Source of the DNA: Talinum fruticosum
Lineage: Eukaryota; Streptophyta; Magnoliopsida; Caryophyllales; Talinaceae
Direction of reading: 5' to 3'
DNA: 64,000 nucleotides
Assembly: GCA_021018815.1 (NCBI GenBank)
Contig: JAITYX010000087.1
Location: forward strand, 1,430,001 to 1,494,000
The position numbers and the translations under genes were made by a program. Each line of letters opens with the position of its first letter. Position 1 is the stretch's first letter. The notes beneath the pieces were generated by a model. It had not been told where the DNA came from. It searched no databases and saw nothing but the letters and a program-made list of their open reading frames with translations. Positions 12,165 through 24,312 of this stretch are shown one piece after another.

Positions 12165-12240
12165 AAACTCTAAACCTTAAACCCTAAACCCTAAAATATA
12201 TATAATTCCATTTCCCTAAATACTAAACCCTAAACCCTAT
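12165..12240. repeat. Short telomere-like motif (CCCTAAA) clusters
   Basis: Degenerate runs of AAACCCTAAACCCTAAA occur at about 12170-12195 and 12222-12240, inside the CACTA element near its 5' end. They are too short and imperfect to be an interstitial telomere. Similar motifs (telo-boxes) occur in plant promoters. Confidence 0.55.
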
Positions 12241-12544
12241 ACCTATTTGTCAAAATTCAACTAACCAATTTTGTGAATAAATTAAAGTAAAAAAAATAAG
12301 AAAGGGTGAGAGAAGTTGCATACGGACTGCGACTACGTCAAGAGTGAGCGAGAGGCGAGGAGAATGGCGATAGCTAGTGGAAGGCAGCGACGACGGTGAG
12401 GAAACCCCGAGAGCGGTACGACGGTGAGGAGAGAGTAAGTGAGATGAGAGTAAGAGTGGAGAGCTAGAGTAAGAGTGAGAGTAGAGAGCAGAGAGCAGAG
12501 AGTGAAAGTGGGCAACGATCTGCTCGTGTAATTAGGTCCTCTAA

Positions 12545-12788
12545 TAGACTTTTTACTACGGTTCATCTAAAGAATCGTAGTAATAGAACACCTATTACTA
12601 CAGTTCTTCACTGAACCATAGGTAAAGCTGGACATATTGATCCGTTACTACGGTTTAATAAATGAATCGGTAATAATAGTAGAAATAAAAGAATGATTAT
12701 TTACAAAAACGACACCATCTTTTTTTTTTTTTTTTTGCTACGGTTGTTTTTAACCGCCGTAAAGGCCCGTAATAAAAAGTCATTAGTG
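12545..12788. repeat. CACTA subterminal repeats, 5' side
   Basis: TTACTACGGTT motifs occur in both orientations, as at the other end, together with a terminal GCTACGGTTGTTTTTAACCG hairpin at about 12736-12758. Confidence 0.65.
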
Positions 12789-12789
12789 T

Positions 12790-13030
12790 AGTAATGATTG
12801 TACTACATCATGACGTCTCCGAGAGGACAACACGGTATGTGTCTTCCGGTACATTCTTTAAAGTTATTACCTATACAAAATTCCTCACGTGGTAGTGAGG
12901 GTTTTCGATCTGTGGAACTTAATGTTAGGCATGGTGAATTTTGGGGGCAATTTGCCTTTAAGAATTGAAGTGAATCCTTGGACATAGTAATAGTCATTGA
13001 ACGTCGAGGATTCATGCAACAACTTTTCTA
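12790..13030 (-). pseudogene. Tat-like gag relic (minus strand)
   Basis: The minus-strand frames contain LPPKFTMPNIKFH and VITLKNVPEDTYRVV. The same unit is found in the plus orientation at 32310-32480 (FPPKFIKPNIKFHEIENHY), so the two loci carry the same gag family. The CACTA element interrupts this reading at about the DVMM(K)W position. The rest of 13030-14289 is leader-like or AT-rich element sequence with no recognisable domain. A GTTTGGTTGCAACAATTGTTTG block at 14100-14288 may be a MITE fragment. Confidence 0.55.
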
Positions 13031-14288
13031 TTCGATCTATTCATGGATCAAGCCGAGGCTCGGGTTAAGCTTCGGGTTGAGGGTATTTTTCTCTCCGTCT
13101 TTTCTTGCTCTATTAGCATTCTAATTGAGGGGATCAAGGGTTTCGGACATTGACTCAATCTTTTTATTCTAGGACTCAATTTTGACTTCTATTTTGGCAG
13201 CAGACTCTTTGAACAAGGTTATGATGAGAGTTTGCTTTGGCTCCTCAACCATTTTTGGAGGAGGGTTGTGCTTTGTCCGTCGGCGATGTACCGACATTAC
13301 CAGGAAAGGTGTTCAACGTACTGGTGTGGTACGTGTCGGTGTTGAAATAAACTTCTTATTCCCTAGCCACTTCATGCCGGGATTCTTAACTTCGGTAGGC
13401 TTCGTTATCTTGTGTCCCAAAACAAGTAGGTGCTCGGGAGTCGACTTTTAGAAAATTTTCGGGGATACTTGGGCTTAAGTGCTCGACACAATGAATGATT
13501 GATCCTTAATAAAAGAAAATAATATGCTTTTATTTTGGGATGCACATAAGATTGCAGACTGATTGAGGTGCAAAAAGATGATCCTTAAAGATGAATGTAT
13601 TTTTAATTTTGGTCAAGCATACAAAAATAGATTGTTGTAAATAAGAAAAAAGTGCAAAAATAAACTCACTTTAAATAAAGTGAATTTTAGTTGACTAATG
13701 AAATGAATGGACTCACCTTAATTGAAACAAATTTTTATTTGGCTAACGCAAGAATCAAATGAATGGACTTATCTTAATTGAGGCAAATTTTTATTTGGCT
13801 AAAAAATGGATTCACCTAAAATGAGATGACTTTTTATTTGACTAATGCAAAACAAAAAGACTCATCTTAGGCTTTATTTGATTCTAAGAAAATAGGTTGG
13901 AAAGAAAATTTAAATGGAAAAAAAATATGAAGAAGAAAAAGTAAGGGTAAATTGATTTTTTTTTCTTGTGTTTGGTTCAAGGAAAAATAAAGGGAAAAAA
14001 ATTACAATCCTTTTTCAACCTCTTACCCATCCACTACATTGCCATGGAGATCGGAGAGAAAGTACTCGATAATCTTAATTAATTGAAGCCACTACAACCC
14101 TGTTTGGTTGCAACAATTGTTTGGGTGGGGGTTTAGTCTGTTTTGACTTGGTCAAAGCTGTTAAAATAGTGTTTGGTTAGACAGTTGTTTCAAGCAATTG
14201 TTTGGCCCCAAACAACTCCTTCTCAAACGACTATTCCCATTAGCCTTTTGGGAAAAGTCTGTTTGTAAAAATGACATATTTGCCCAAA

Positions 14289-15750
14289 ATAAGGCTTTTA
14301 AAAGAGAGATTTAAGAAGGGATTGGTTGATGATTTTAGAAATCATTTTATTTTAGAAAGCGATTTTAAAAGTTTCGGGATACTTATCTAACTAGAAAAAT
14401 TTAATTGGAAAAATGTTACCACAAAGCTCTGCTGGACTAGGCGAGTCTTAACAACCTCGGGTCGGGAGCTAAACCTAATCAACCACCCGGAGGCTAGGGC
14501 CTGCCCACCAAAAGCTAACCGGCATCGTCCATCTAGCCCACCAAGATGACATGGACTTTAAGCCATTTTCCTCTTTTCTACCAGTTTCTATTTTTTAAAA
14601 AATCGAAATATAGGTTAAGAATTAAAAGATTAAAAATAGGAGTCATTATTCGGTTTTGAAAATAAAAAACTAACAAAATAAAAAGAAACATTTTTCTAAA
14701 TTCGGTACAAAGACTCGAAATTAGGAAAGGTTTTAAAAGGACTCCATCGGTCTTGAACGACGATTCGATGTCCGGGGAAAAAAATATGAAACAAAAAGAG
14801 ATGCTCTTCATTTTGCCCATCAAAAAGACGGCCTAATACTATTTGAAAATGTGAGTTTAAATTGCGTTAAGAAAGATAAGCAATCAACATGCATTAGACA
14901 CAAATTAAAGGCGAAGAAATATGATGTAAAGCGGTAAATAAAGCAATTAAATGAAAGCAATAAAGAAAACAATAAAGAAAATCGGGTGGGGAGGAAAGTA
15001 AAGCGATTACATCTTGAATCCATAATACAAAAAGTAATAAAAACCTGAAATTAAATAAAGTGAAAAACAAACTCCGGGATAGTGGAGCGGTGCCCTCAGG
15101 TTGACCCACCTGCTAGGCTTGAATTGCGATTAGATTTTGGCGGGATGACGGTATGGCGGTGGCAAGCAAAAGAGGAAATCGAAGGCCTTTTTGTGAAAGG
15201 TTTAGAAAGAGGATTTTTAGAGAGAATGAGAGAGAGTGTAGAAAGAGAGAATGAGAGAGAGTGTAGAAAGAGAGAGGGAGAGTTTCAATAGCTTGGGAGG
15301 ATTTTCCATTTGATGAATGGTGTATGAAGGTGTGTGAAATAAGGGTGGGGAACCTTCCTATTTATAGGAAAGTTTAGGGTTTAGGAAACCCTAAACCTAG
15401 TCCCAAAACCATTGGTTGAAAGGATCAACGAACGAAAAATTCAGAAGCTGGATAAAGGAGAATCCGAGAAGCTGAACCGACCAAAGTGACGTCGTTCGGG
15501 GGCCCACAAACCGGGTCGGGTTCCTTGGTGACTTTTCCGTGGTCTTGAAAAGCGTTTTGAGCCGGGGAGATGTATTTTTCGGCTGTTTTTGAAACTGCTT
15601 AGCTTTTTGTGGACTAAAATGTGTTTTATTACTCTACTTTAGTTCGATTTTGACTCGAGCATGCAAATGAGGTTAGGCTTTCATCACTGAGCCAATAAAA
15701 ATAAATAAAATAAATAAAAAGGTAAGGATAACAATTTGTAGGTGTCTACA
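14289..15750 (-). repeat. 5' LTR of the Tat-like element
   Basis: Partner of the repeat at 190-1755. The LTR start is intact on the minus strand (TGTAGACACC, 15741-15750) and abuts MULE coding sequence. The expected primer-binding site just left of 14289 is not visible, so the LTR tail and leader have been disturbed. Open frames within 14578-15109 are shared with the other LTR and are not genes. Confidence 0.65.
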
Positions 15751-16723
15751 ACAAGCCACTTAGTAGACATTCTAACATCCCCTTACTGAAACCTAGCAGT
15801 GATGCAGGTATGTGGTCCAGTTGTGGTCTTGATCTAAAATCTGTGATCAACATTAGATACTATTGATGAGTATATGCTCCATTCACAATTAAGTCCCTTG
15901 CAACAAACACTAAATCTACCATTGGAACTCTTCATTGTTCCGATCTTGTAGCCCCTAAGTATCTTATAGTCCTCAACAACATTTTATAACTCTTGCTTGC
16001 TTTGGAAATACATTCCAACAATCAACTCATAATCTTTCAAAGATTTCCTACCTTTGTATGAATATTTGAATTTTTTTCCTTTTCCTCTACATCCCATCCT
16101 CATCACTTTCAGACTCAAATTCAGATTCATGTATACTTTCACAATCAAAGTATTGCTCTACTGCATCATTAGCCACCTCAATAAGACCTTTGCTACAACC
16201 CCCTTTGTTCATACCCCCAACTTGCACAAACTCGACAATACCCTTTTTAATTTTCATCTTCTTTTGTCTAGCATTGATTAGCTCCTCCTTATCATAATCT
16301 GAATGAACATAATCATCACCCTCATCGTCTACATCATCAAAGGGATTGTAATCATCATTGTCATCTTCAACATTATCTCCTTCTCTTATATTTTCTCCAT
16401 ACCTATCAACATGTTCCACATACAAGTCCACATAATCATGTTTTGCAGTCATTTGAATCAACTCTCTCACCTCTATGTCACTCACAATTGCCAATAAATT
16501 CTCTTCTAAAAGGACTTTGGGTAGGCTGTAATATATTTTCTCAATCTCTTCCTCTCTATGTCCTAGGTCCAAAACCATTTCCTTTAAATCCCCAACACTT
16601 AGATAAGTGGTATCAACATCATTATAAATCATGCATGTCTCCTCCATGTATACTAGAAATGGGTCTCTCTCAAATGATCCACCATGATGCAAATGTAAGA
16701 CATGTTTTCTTTCACTCGTTCTG
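15751..16723 (-). pseudogene. MULE (MuDR-like) transposase, N-terminal half
   Basis: Reading downward from about 16720, the protein has a PB1-like N-terminal domain found in plant MULE transposases (HLHHGGSFERDPFLVY, then LSVGDLKEMVLDLG and VDLYVEHVD). An acidic linker of Asp/Glu runs follows to 16087. After a frame change come ELIVGMYFQSKQEL, then FSVCCKGLNCEWSIYSSI and IKTTTGPHTC, which form the zinc-ligand DNA-binding segment. The reading ends at MSTKWLV, where the Tat-like LTR begins, and resumes at 189. By comparison with the second MULE copy (46305), the start codon after the CAG acceptor is ACG here (16717-16719). The longer open frame to 16746 probably includes intron sequence. Several stops make it a pseudogene. 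Confidence 0.78.
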
Positions 16724-17599
16724 ACATATAACCACCAAAAAAACAAACACTAAGTAACTAATATCCACAATATTGTAAAAAATATAATGTTAGGTCAAAA
16801 AATCAACACAAACACCTATCCCCAGGTATAACACAATTTAGGCCAAACCCACAACCATATCAGTTTGCTTTTCAGTTCATGAAAACAATCCTTATCTAGA
16901 TGAAAGTAAATTTTAAATTTCTCATAAATTTGAATATTTTCACATTTGCATCATCATCATCCTTACACCAACAATATAGAAGCACAATTACACTTTAATG
17001 AACATCAAAATGAACAATTGTATTTAACATTTCAATCAACCAGATAACCCTACCAAAATGAAACAAAATTCACCATTTTCGTTATTTAAAACCATGATCA
17101 AACCCTAAAACCTTACCTGGTTGTGCTTGATGTTCTTCGTCTTTTGACTCCCTCAATGGAGCGATTTCGCTACTTTTTCTTCTCAACTTCAGGATGATCG
17201 CTTTACTTGACAACGACAATCTATGATTTTTCGAATCTTAAATTAGTGTTTGTCAGGGGAATGAGAGATGGAGAGACACTAGACAGAGAGAGAGAGAGAG
17301 GAGGCAAGTGTGGTGAAGAAGGAACTTTGAGGGAGGGAAGTTGAGTGAAGTAATAATTTCGATTACCTTTTTTCAATTTCACTTAAATCGAGAAAGAACT
17401 AAAAAAAGGAAAAATCAGATGTAACTGGATACAATAGGTAAATGGTAGGCTCCAAGGAAGTTTTAAATATTTTTAAATAACTAATGGCATTTCTAAACAA
17501 AAAAATAATTTAGTGACATGATTGAATATTTTAAAAAATTAAGGGGCAATTAATAGTAAGAATTGAGCGACACATAGGATGCCTATATGGCATATTATT

Positions 17600-17727
17600 A
17601 TCACAAAGGAAGGCTATTTTAAAAACTTATTTATTTTAAAATAAATTTAAACAATTAAGTTAGAAATACCAATTTGATCAATCAAACAATTAATAGATGT
17701 TTATACATTTTATAGAAACACGTAAGT

Positions 17728-17794
<67 letters not shown>

Positions 17795-18785
17795 AATTTA
17801 TATACTATTAAACTAGTAATAGAATATTACTTTTTAAAAAATATAAAAATTTAACAAAGAAATAATTTAAATGTAAAAACAACAAAAAATTTAATATGAA
17901 TTGAACATTAAAAAACAATTACTATATTATTATTCTAGTCATGTGACTTATAAATAATTAGTGATAGAAATTATGCTTAAAAATATAAAAAAGTTTTAAA
18001 AAGAAATGATTTAACGTAAAAGAAATTCACTATGAATTTTGGCATTGAAAATTATTAGTATATTATTAAACAGAAAAATCAAGAAGAAATGTTCAACTAT
18101 TTTATAAATTAAATTATAATTTAAATTAATAAAAAGATTAATGCTACTAAACAAAGTGACTATTGAAATATCTAACTCAATTATTAAGTAACATGTTCTT
18201 TTGATAAAATTATAGAATGTAATTAAATAAAATAAAAAAATAGAACTAAAATAGGAAGACATATAAAATAAATTAAATACCAACAAGTGAAAAATAGATT
18301 GTGAGGATAAATTATATAAAAATTTAAAAAAGGACTGCTATTCTTTTAATACATAGATAAAAATATGCTGACTTATATTTTTAAAATTATCTAACGTTCT
18401 TACATAGCAAGGGTATGACCCTAGTATGAGTAATTTTTGGTAACATAATGAATATTATCATATGATTTTTGGCTTTCCTAATAGTAGCATTGCATCAACT
18501 TATTCTACTCTGTTATTTTGAAGGGATTTTGTCCCAAATGTCACTTGAGACACTGGACTGACATATTCCCCCAACCAGTCTTTACACAATGCATAAAAGA
18601 GTTACACAATCTAACGGACAATTTATGATAAATCTATGCTAGAAATTCCAGTATTTGATTGTCTTGTAAAGTAGAAATACAATCAATATAGCGAGTTTAC
18701 TTCATACATTAATCCATGGGTTAAATTAGAACCAAAAGTCACACTTAGTTTTAGACAACTTATTTCTGGTACCAAGCAAATGATG
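17600..18785. other. AT-rich intergenic DNA with an (AT)n tract
   Basis: The interval contains an uninterrupted AT dinucleotide run at 17730-17791 and otherwise very AT-rich sequence. I see no coding region, RNA gene or clear element end here. The open frame at 18011-18286 is low-complexity. Confidence 0.7.
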
Positions 18786-20253
18786 TTAGTCAGAGTACAT
18801 ATGTCTCATGGTGCTATTAGCAGCAGTATAACCCCCATCAATGACAAGATTATGCCCAGTGATGAACCCAGATTCATCACTTGCCAGAAAAAGAGCAGCA
18901 TAAGCAATATCCTCAACCCTCCCACCTCTTCCACTTATCAGGCTCGCCTTTTCTGCTACAATCTTCGATACTTCCTCATACCCAATGTCGCCTAGGAACC
19001 TCCGGTACCCATCTATAAGCATCTCCGAAGGGACACCATGGGGGAGACACAGTTGACTCGAATTCCATGGACTCCTAGTTCACAGGCAGTGCTCCTCATT
19101 AAACCGATGATTGCCTCTTTTGACATTGTGTAGGCATGTGAGGCTAGGCCTCCCACCAGGGCGGCTGAGCTAGATGTGCATATGATGGAACCACCTCTCT
19201 TGCCCTCGATCATGGCTCGAGCTGCATGCTTGATTCCGTGGATCACTCCAAACAGGTTGACATTAAGGATGCTCTGCATTTGGTCCATTTTGGCATTGGT
19301 TATGCTTCCATTGGCACCCGATATGCCTACATTTAGAATGTGGCGTTTCAATGCTAAATTCATAGGGACAGGCCAAAGATATAATGAAATAGAGGAGGCA
19401 CTCTCAAGGCTTCCAACATTTTGGAGATAAACCTCACCAAATTGATACTCTCCATTGTGGAGGTATGAAAGAGAATCGTATCAAACATATAAAATGATGG
19501 TATCATAAGCTATGCCAATACCAATTTTGTGGGTGTAACACAAGATGGAAAGCTTGGTGGTTATCCGGTTGCCTCCCACTTGACCACCCGTATTCAACTT
19601 CGTCAGGAGTATTGCTAGGACACCAATGGGCCGAGCATGGATTCATCCCCTCTCGTCCCCCCTATGATCCTAGCCTCTATTTTTCCTCAAAACTTCTCTG
19701 GTCAAGTCTCAAGTTTGAGGCTCCTACTACAGAAATAAATGTCCTTATCTTCAGTCTCAATTAGAGAGAGAAGTTATTAAAAAGGCGCAATATAAGATGT
19801 GACTCAAAATGTGCTTATCCCATGATACTTCCTCTAAGCATGATATTTTCTATCTCATTTCTAAAAACGCGCACAAAAACACATGAAGTATTCTTACATC
19901 AGTTCACGTAATCTATACAAATTTGCACTTACCTGCCCCATTTACTTCGCAACTGACAACTACAGTACGTACTTACCTGCATTATTAAGTATGATGTCAA
20001 GACGACCTTTCCATGCTAAAGCCAACTTTACTGCTGATTCCACATCGGCTTCCTTAGAGACATCGCAATGTATGTAGCGTCCACCAAAGGAGTTAGCAAG
20101 GCCCGTTCCCAGATCATCAAGTATATCAGCCACAATTACGTGGGCTCCGTTTAAGGCGAAAAGCTTAGCTGTAGCACCTCCAATCCCTCTTGCACCACCC
20201 GTTATAATTGCAACCTTGCCCTTCAACCTAAGCGTTTTTATGAGGAAAGTCAT
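18786..20253 (-). CDS. Short-chain dehydrogenase/reductase (classical SDR, secoisolariciresinol dehydrogenase-like), one-base frame break
   Basis: The gene has two exons, 20253-19977 and 19326-18786, joined by a GT-AG intron of 650 bp. The joined CDS is 818 bp, one base short of 272 codons plus stop. It has the classical SDR layout: nucleotide-binding TGGARGIG (18-25), a CDV near 65, NNAG at 90-93, catalytic serine region 144-146, and YTMSK with Tyr158 and Lys162. The C-terminal substrate region ends GFITGHNLVIDGGYT. Such enzymes oxidise or reduce secondary alcohols with NAD(P)(H). The plant group with this pattern includes secoisolariciresinol dehydrogenase, momilactone A synthase and xanthoxin dehydrogenase types, and the substrate here cannot be told. 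The frame breaks after residue 188 (CVSP) at a run of five G (19040-19044) where six would keep frame. A TATA-like motif lies at 20423-20431. Confidence 0.85.
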
Positions 20254-21534
20254 GTGCCTTATAATTACTCGTTTTTCTATTTTTTTCTTTCAAATTTTCC
20301 TTAAATCAAATGTGGAAAAGACAATGATTTTCTGAAATTTTTCTTTACACCTAAATTTCTAACAGAGCTTAAGAGATTTGATTGCAATTTTCGTATGGAA
20401 GAAAATAAATTTAGTGCACAAGTATATAATACAAAAAATAGAAACAGATCATAAATTGATTTTACTGGCATGCATTGAAAATAGGAAAAAATGTAATAAT
20501 TTCTCATATAGTTGCGTTGAGAGGGGGATTCCTTCCAATTGCATGCAATGTAAATTTGGTATGGCAAGTTTGAATTTCTTTCAATATTCATAGCAATGTT
20601 TTTTGAATTTTTGTTCCTCGATAACCAAAACCAAATTCAAACTATAACTTCGGCTACGGAAGTAACCTCATTCTTTCCACACTTTCTTCCTAAGTGGGAG
20701 GAGGTAATTTTCCGACTTTGTGTTGGATAGCATTATTTCCGGTGGTTGGAATCAATCTCTAGTCTCAGCTTTAATATCTCTCCCCTAACTTGTGTAGGTC
20801 CACTGGGACCAAACCTACTTACCAAAAAATATATATAACTTTGGCTGTACTTACAGGTAACTTCCCTTTACATAATACACTTCAAACAAATCCATAAGGA
20901 TATATGAACATATGTTTTGAGATAAGGTCCTTGTACCAATTCTAATTTTATTAGTTAAATAACGTACATTTGATGTGAGTTTTTTTAATTTAAGGTTTTC
21001 CTTAGTGTATTTAGAAGTATGTATTTTCTTAGGTTAATTCTGGTTTATTTCAACACAACATGATTATTCAAAAATAATAATTAAACTTTTTTAACATGTC
21101 AATGTCTTTCCAGCAACTTTGATGTAGCAATGTGAGTGGGTAGAAAAGAGAGCCATTGTATATTGTGTTTGGACAAATTTGAATGGTGACTTGCTAAAAA
21201 GACTAATTTATAATCATAAAACTCTTACCGTTTGAAAGAGATTATACCCTTTATTAAAATTCTTTCACAAATATTATAATCATTTGGAGCATGTACACAA
21301 GCACATAAAGCCTTAGGTATAAGTTTGAATCAAGTACTAAAGTGCCTAATTTTGCATACAACTAGGAACTATATAACATAACTTTGAAACATGAATATCA
21401 TTTAAGAAAAAGTCAAACTGATTTATGATTCCATCAACAAAAACACTAAAATGTCATCAAAATATAGGTATGATAAAACTTTCTCTTCATAAAAGAATGA
21501 GAATTATTAGACGTATAAATTTTTAATTAGGTGT
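20254..21534. other. Intergenic DNA upstream of the SDR gene
   Basis: Apart from a possible SDR TATA element, I see no recognisable gene or element. Short open frames at 20301-20593 are unsupported. Confidence 0.6.
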
Positions 21535-21542
21535 ACTAAGGT

Positions 21543-21960
21543 CAAGGTTGTTAAAATTGAGATCCTAATTAGAATCGATTACCGGTGGTTAAAATCGAAA
21601 TTGTTGAATCGGATCAAGAATCGTAAGATTCTAATATTTGTTTATATTTTTTATTTGAATAAAAGTTCTGGTAAACATTTATAAAGATTTATAGAAATCT
21701 AATTTAACTATTCTTTGTCGAATATTTTGTTTCAACTGCACAATATTGTGATAAATTCTCAAATAGAATTATGTGTTAGCAATTTATAAAATTTATTGAG
21801 AATCGTTCATCGGATCGTAGAATCATATTATGATTATGATTCTACCGCATATTTTTGAACTAGATTAGAATCATAAGATTATTTTAATATTCTAATGGGA
21901 ATTGATCAATGGAGGGTTTTTGAATCGTAAAATCATAAGATCGGGAGTTTAACAACCATG
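21543..21960. mobile_element. hAT-type MITE (418 bp)
   Basis: Terminal inverted repeats are CAAGGTTGTTAAA at the left and CATGGTTGTTAAA (minus strand) at the right. They are flanked by 8-bp duplications ACTAAGGT (21535-21542) and ACTTAGGT (21961-21968), which match at seven of eight positions. The interior repeats AATCGTAAGATT-like motifs and codes for nothing. Confidence 0.85.
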
Positions 21961-22959
21961 ACTTAGGTTAATCTGAATCCTCCAATTATCTTTTGATTTC
22001 TCGTGATCTTCACTTGTCCAAATTGATAAATTTCCGGGCAATTGTATATCCAACAAAATTTTGTAGGTCCAAAAATACAATAAAACTAAGAAGGTGAAAG
22101 TAAAAATTAAAAGGTTTATGATATTTACCTTTTACCATCATTTCCAGCCCCATTGAACTCCATCTGATCCTTTTGAGACTTAGTTTTGGCTTGGTTAAGT
22201 GGCTATATCATATCGTTGTATATATACAAACTAGAACTAAGATATTATTGGCCTTCTAAATAGGAAACAAGCCAAAAGTGAAAGATTATGCTAATGCATG
22301 TCACAAGGTTTTGATGGCCGATTTTTCTTCTCAAACACACTCTTCTCATTTCTCACAATTAATTTTATACTGTGATGCTCTAACCTAAGAAGGGCTTACC
22401 TCTAATTTCTATATATAATGTTATGTTGTGGGTGATCAAATTCTCAACCAAAAACTCTTCGCTTCACAAACATGATTGTATTATTATTGCAACAGTTTAT
22501 AAGGTTTCTTTCTGAGGACATGGTTGATTGTCAAGCGAGGAACTTTAACGACGAGAAATTAGATAGTGAAAATCACACGTGTATATTAGACCTTAACTTC
22601 ACCTAAAAGTCAATTTTAATACGTTTTGTATATAATTTATTTTCTATTTTATCATGATTGATATGTGACTTTAATAATGTACATGTTTATTTTTTCAGTA
22701 TTGTTTTTTTGTTGACATGTTAAATATGTACAAATGAGGTAAAAATTATTTTGGTGTACATCATGTTTTGTGAATACTATTTTTAGGAGATAATATTTTG
22801 AGAATGTATTACAAGATGCACATTGTTGCAGTGAAACAATCAAGGTGGTATTTTCTGGTGAATAAAATATAATTTTTCGATGAGGAAAAGTAAAAGACGA
22901 AAATACCCTTTGTGAGAGGTCACCTGCCATGCGTAAGATTGAGTGTGTTTCTTGATTCC

Positions 22960-23160
22960 AAAATGCAAAGGCTTTTGGCACTTAATCTCTCTGCTCTTCA
23001 AAACCCATCATCAGCTCTCAATTGAATTCTACAAAACCTTCCAAAAAACCCTAATGCCACAGACCAAGAAGAACACAATGAAGAGTACGAGCAGTCAAGA
23101 AAATATCAAAGGATGACGCTTTGCTTCCATGGTAAGAACTACGAATAGATCTTAATTTAT
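22960..23160 (+). other. Possible 5' leader and first exon of an unrecognised gene
   Basis: A leader-like stretch (CTCTCTGCTCTTCAAAACCC, then AACCCTAATG) precedes short open frames and a plausible donor GGTAAGAAC at 23150. No downstream coding exon is recognised before the gypsy element at 23729. It may be a truncated gene or chance. I see nothing else in 21969-23728. Confidence 0.2.
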
Positions 23161-24312
23161 TTTTTATTTTTTCCAATTTGATCATCATTTGGGTCCCCAA
23201 TTTCGAGCATTTTCTTGATATTTTTGGATATTTGATACATTAATAATAATATAACCAAAAGTTTAAGCTAATAGTTGAAGTCTCATAAATAGGTTTATAC
23301 TCTAACAATTGTGAATGATATTTTTTAAAAAATATTTATTTTTTGTTTTCTCTTTATCTAAGGTTTAGGGTTTGTTTAATTTTGAGACAAATATCCTAAC
23401 GTATTAGCATTTCGTTTTCTTTAAATTAGTTGTGGTCTTTTTTTGTATTGTGAATTTTACTATGGATGTGCATTATGAGTTAGGATCATGTGAAAATTTG
23501 CTTGAAGTTAGCTGATTGGGGTATATCCTTGATCCACTTATTGTATGATACACATAGTGAAGATGAGCGTGGGCGCTAATGATTTGATAGTGAACCCTTG
23601 TTCTCATGTGCTCAAATGCTCAACCTAATTAGAAGGAATCAAGGCTTAATAAGGTAGTTCCACCTTATCGAGACCTAAGTTGCGAGTGAGGAGACATTGA
23701 CCAAGGACAGTAAAGCCGCACCTTAGAATGTCAGAGGGCGATAATTCACATAAACTCAATACCCTTGCGGTGCTAAAAAATTATACTCGAAATCTATCTT
23801 AGCTTGCTAGTAAGTCTTCGAGATTATTTGACTTAAGCTTATAAGAGATCTAAGTAAGCTAGAAAATACTAAGAGTCCGGGAGAATGCTTGTGTATTACT
23901 TTGCTTGGAAACTTGGATTGATCTTAGATGCCTCACAAATCAGCTCCGAGGTATCCCCCTTGGGAATATATAGTTGCCCACCTCCTTAATGGATGTGGAG
24001 ATTTATTTAACTTAACAGCTTAGATTCGTCCTCTCAAATCCTCTATACAAATATCTAAAATTCTATATAAGTGTGGAAGATTATGGAACATTGTGGAACC
24101 TTATAGAATACGAAGAACGTTCTAGAGAATTTTGGGTTGTTCGGAGTGTTTCATAACATCCTCCCCACTTAACTCGAAACAAGACATCTTTCCCTTATAA
24201 GGCTCATCCTCCTTGAATTTCCCCTTGTTCTTCTAGGTGTAGGGTTTGTCTTTCTTGGGAGACCTATCTCGTTCTCCCCCATGCCCCACCTTTTCTATTG
24301 CCATTTGACTCC

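Larger units (their letters stand above)
3944..12788 (-). mobile_element. CACTA (En/Spm-like) transposon with a foldback insertion
   Basis: The left end begins CACTACTATAG at 3944. The right end read inward on the minus strand begins CACTAATGAC at 12788. Both ends carry many subterminal copies of TACTACGGTT in both orientations (3967-4325 and 12545-12750), the usual CACTA arrangement. Inside, on the minus strand, are pieces of a TNP1-like protein with a Ulp1-like tail. No TNP2-type catalytic transposase is recognisable, so this looks nonautonomous or deleted. The flanking trinucleotides (ATT and TAG) do not match, so no target-site duplication can be claimed. Confidence 0.72.
190..15750 (-). 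mobile_element. Tat-like Ty3-gypsy LTR element, degenerate, containing a CACTA insertion
   Basis: Two related direct repeats of about 1.5 kb bound this interval (about 190-1755 and 14289-15750). In minus orientation the repeats begin with a TGTAGACACC-type end, seen at 15741-15750 and decayed to CATAGACACC at 1746-1755. Just upstream of the left (3') repeat is a polypurine tract, reverse complement of 1757-1771, CAAAGTGGGGG. Without the CACTA insertion the internal region is only about 3.7 kb and holds a gag relic but no recognisable reverse transcriptase or integrase. The insertion splits a MULE transposase. The target-site duplication is not clean: CTTGT on one side and the similar CTTCT on the other, if the boundary is placed correctly. 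Confidence 0.68.

Noticed and set aside
12165..12240. Interstitial telomere
   Set aside because: Only a few degenerate CCCTAAA units are present.
18011..18286. 91-residue membrane-like open frame
   Set aside because: Very AT-rich, Ile/Leu/Phe low-complexity translation with no conserved motif.
22652..22981. 109-residue minus-strand open frame
   Set aside because: No recognisable domain and no splice or promoter support.
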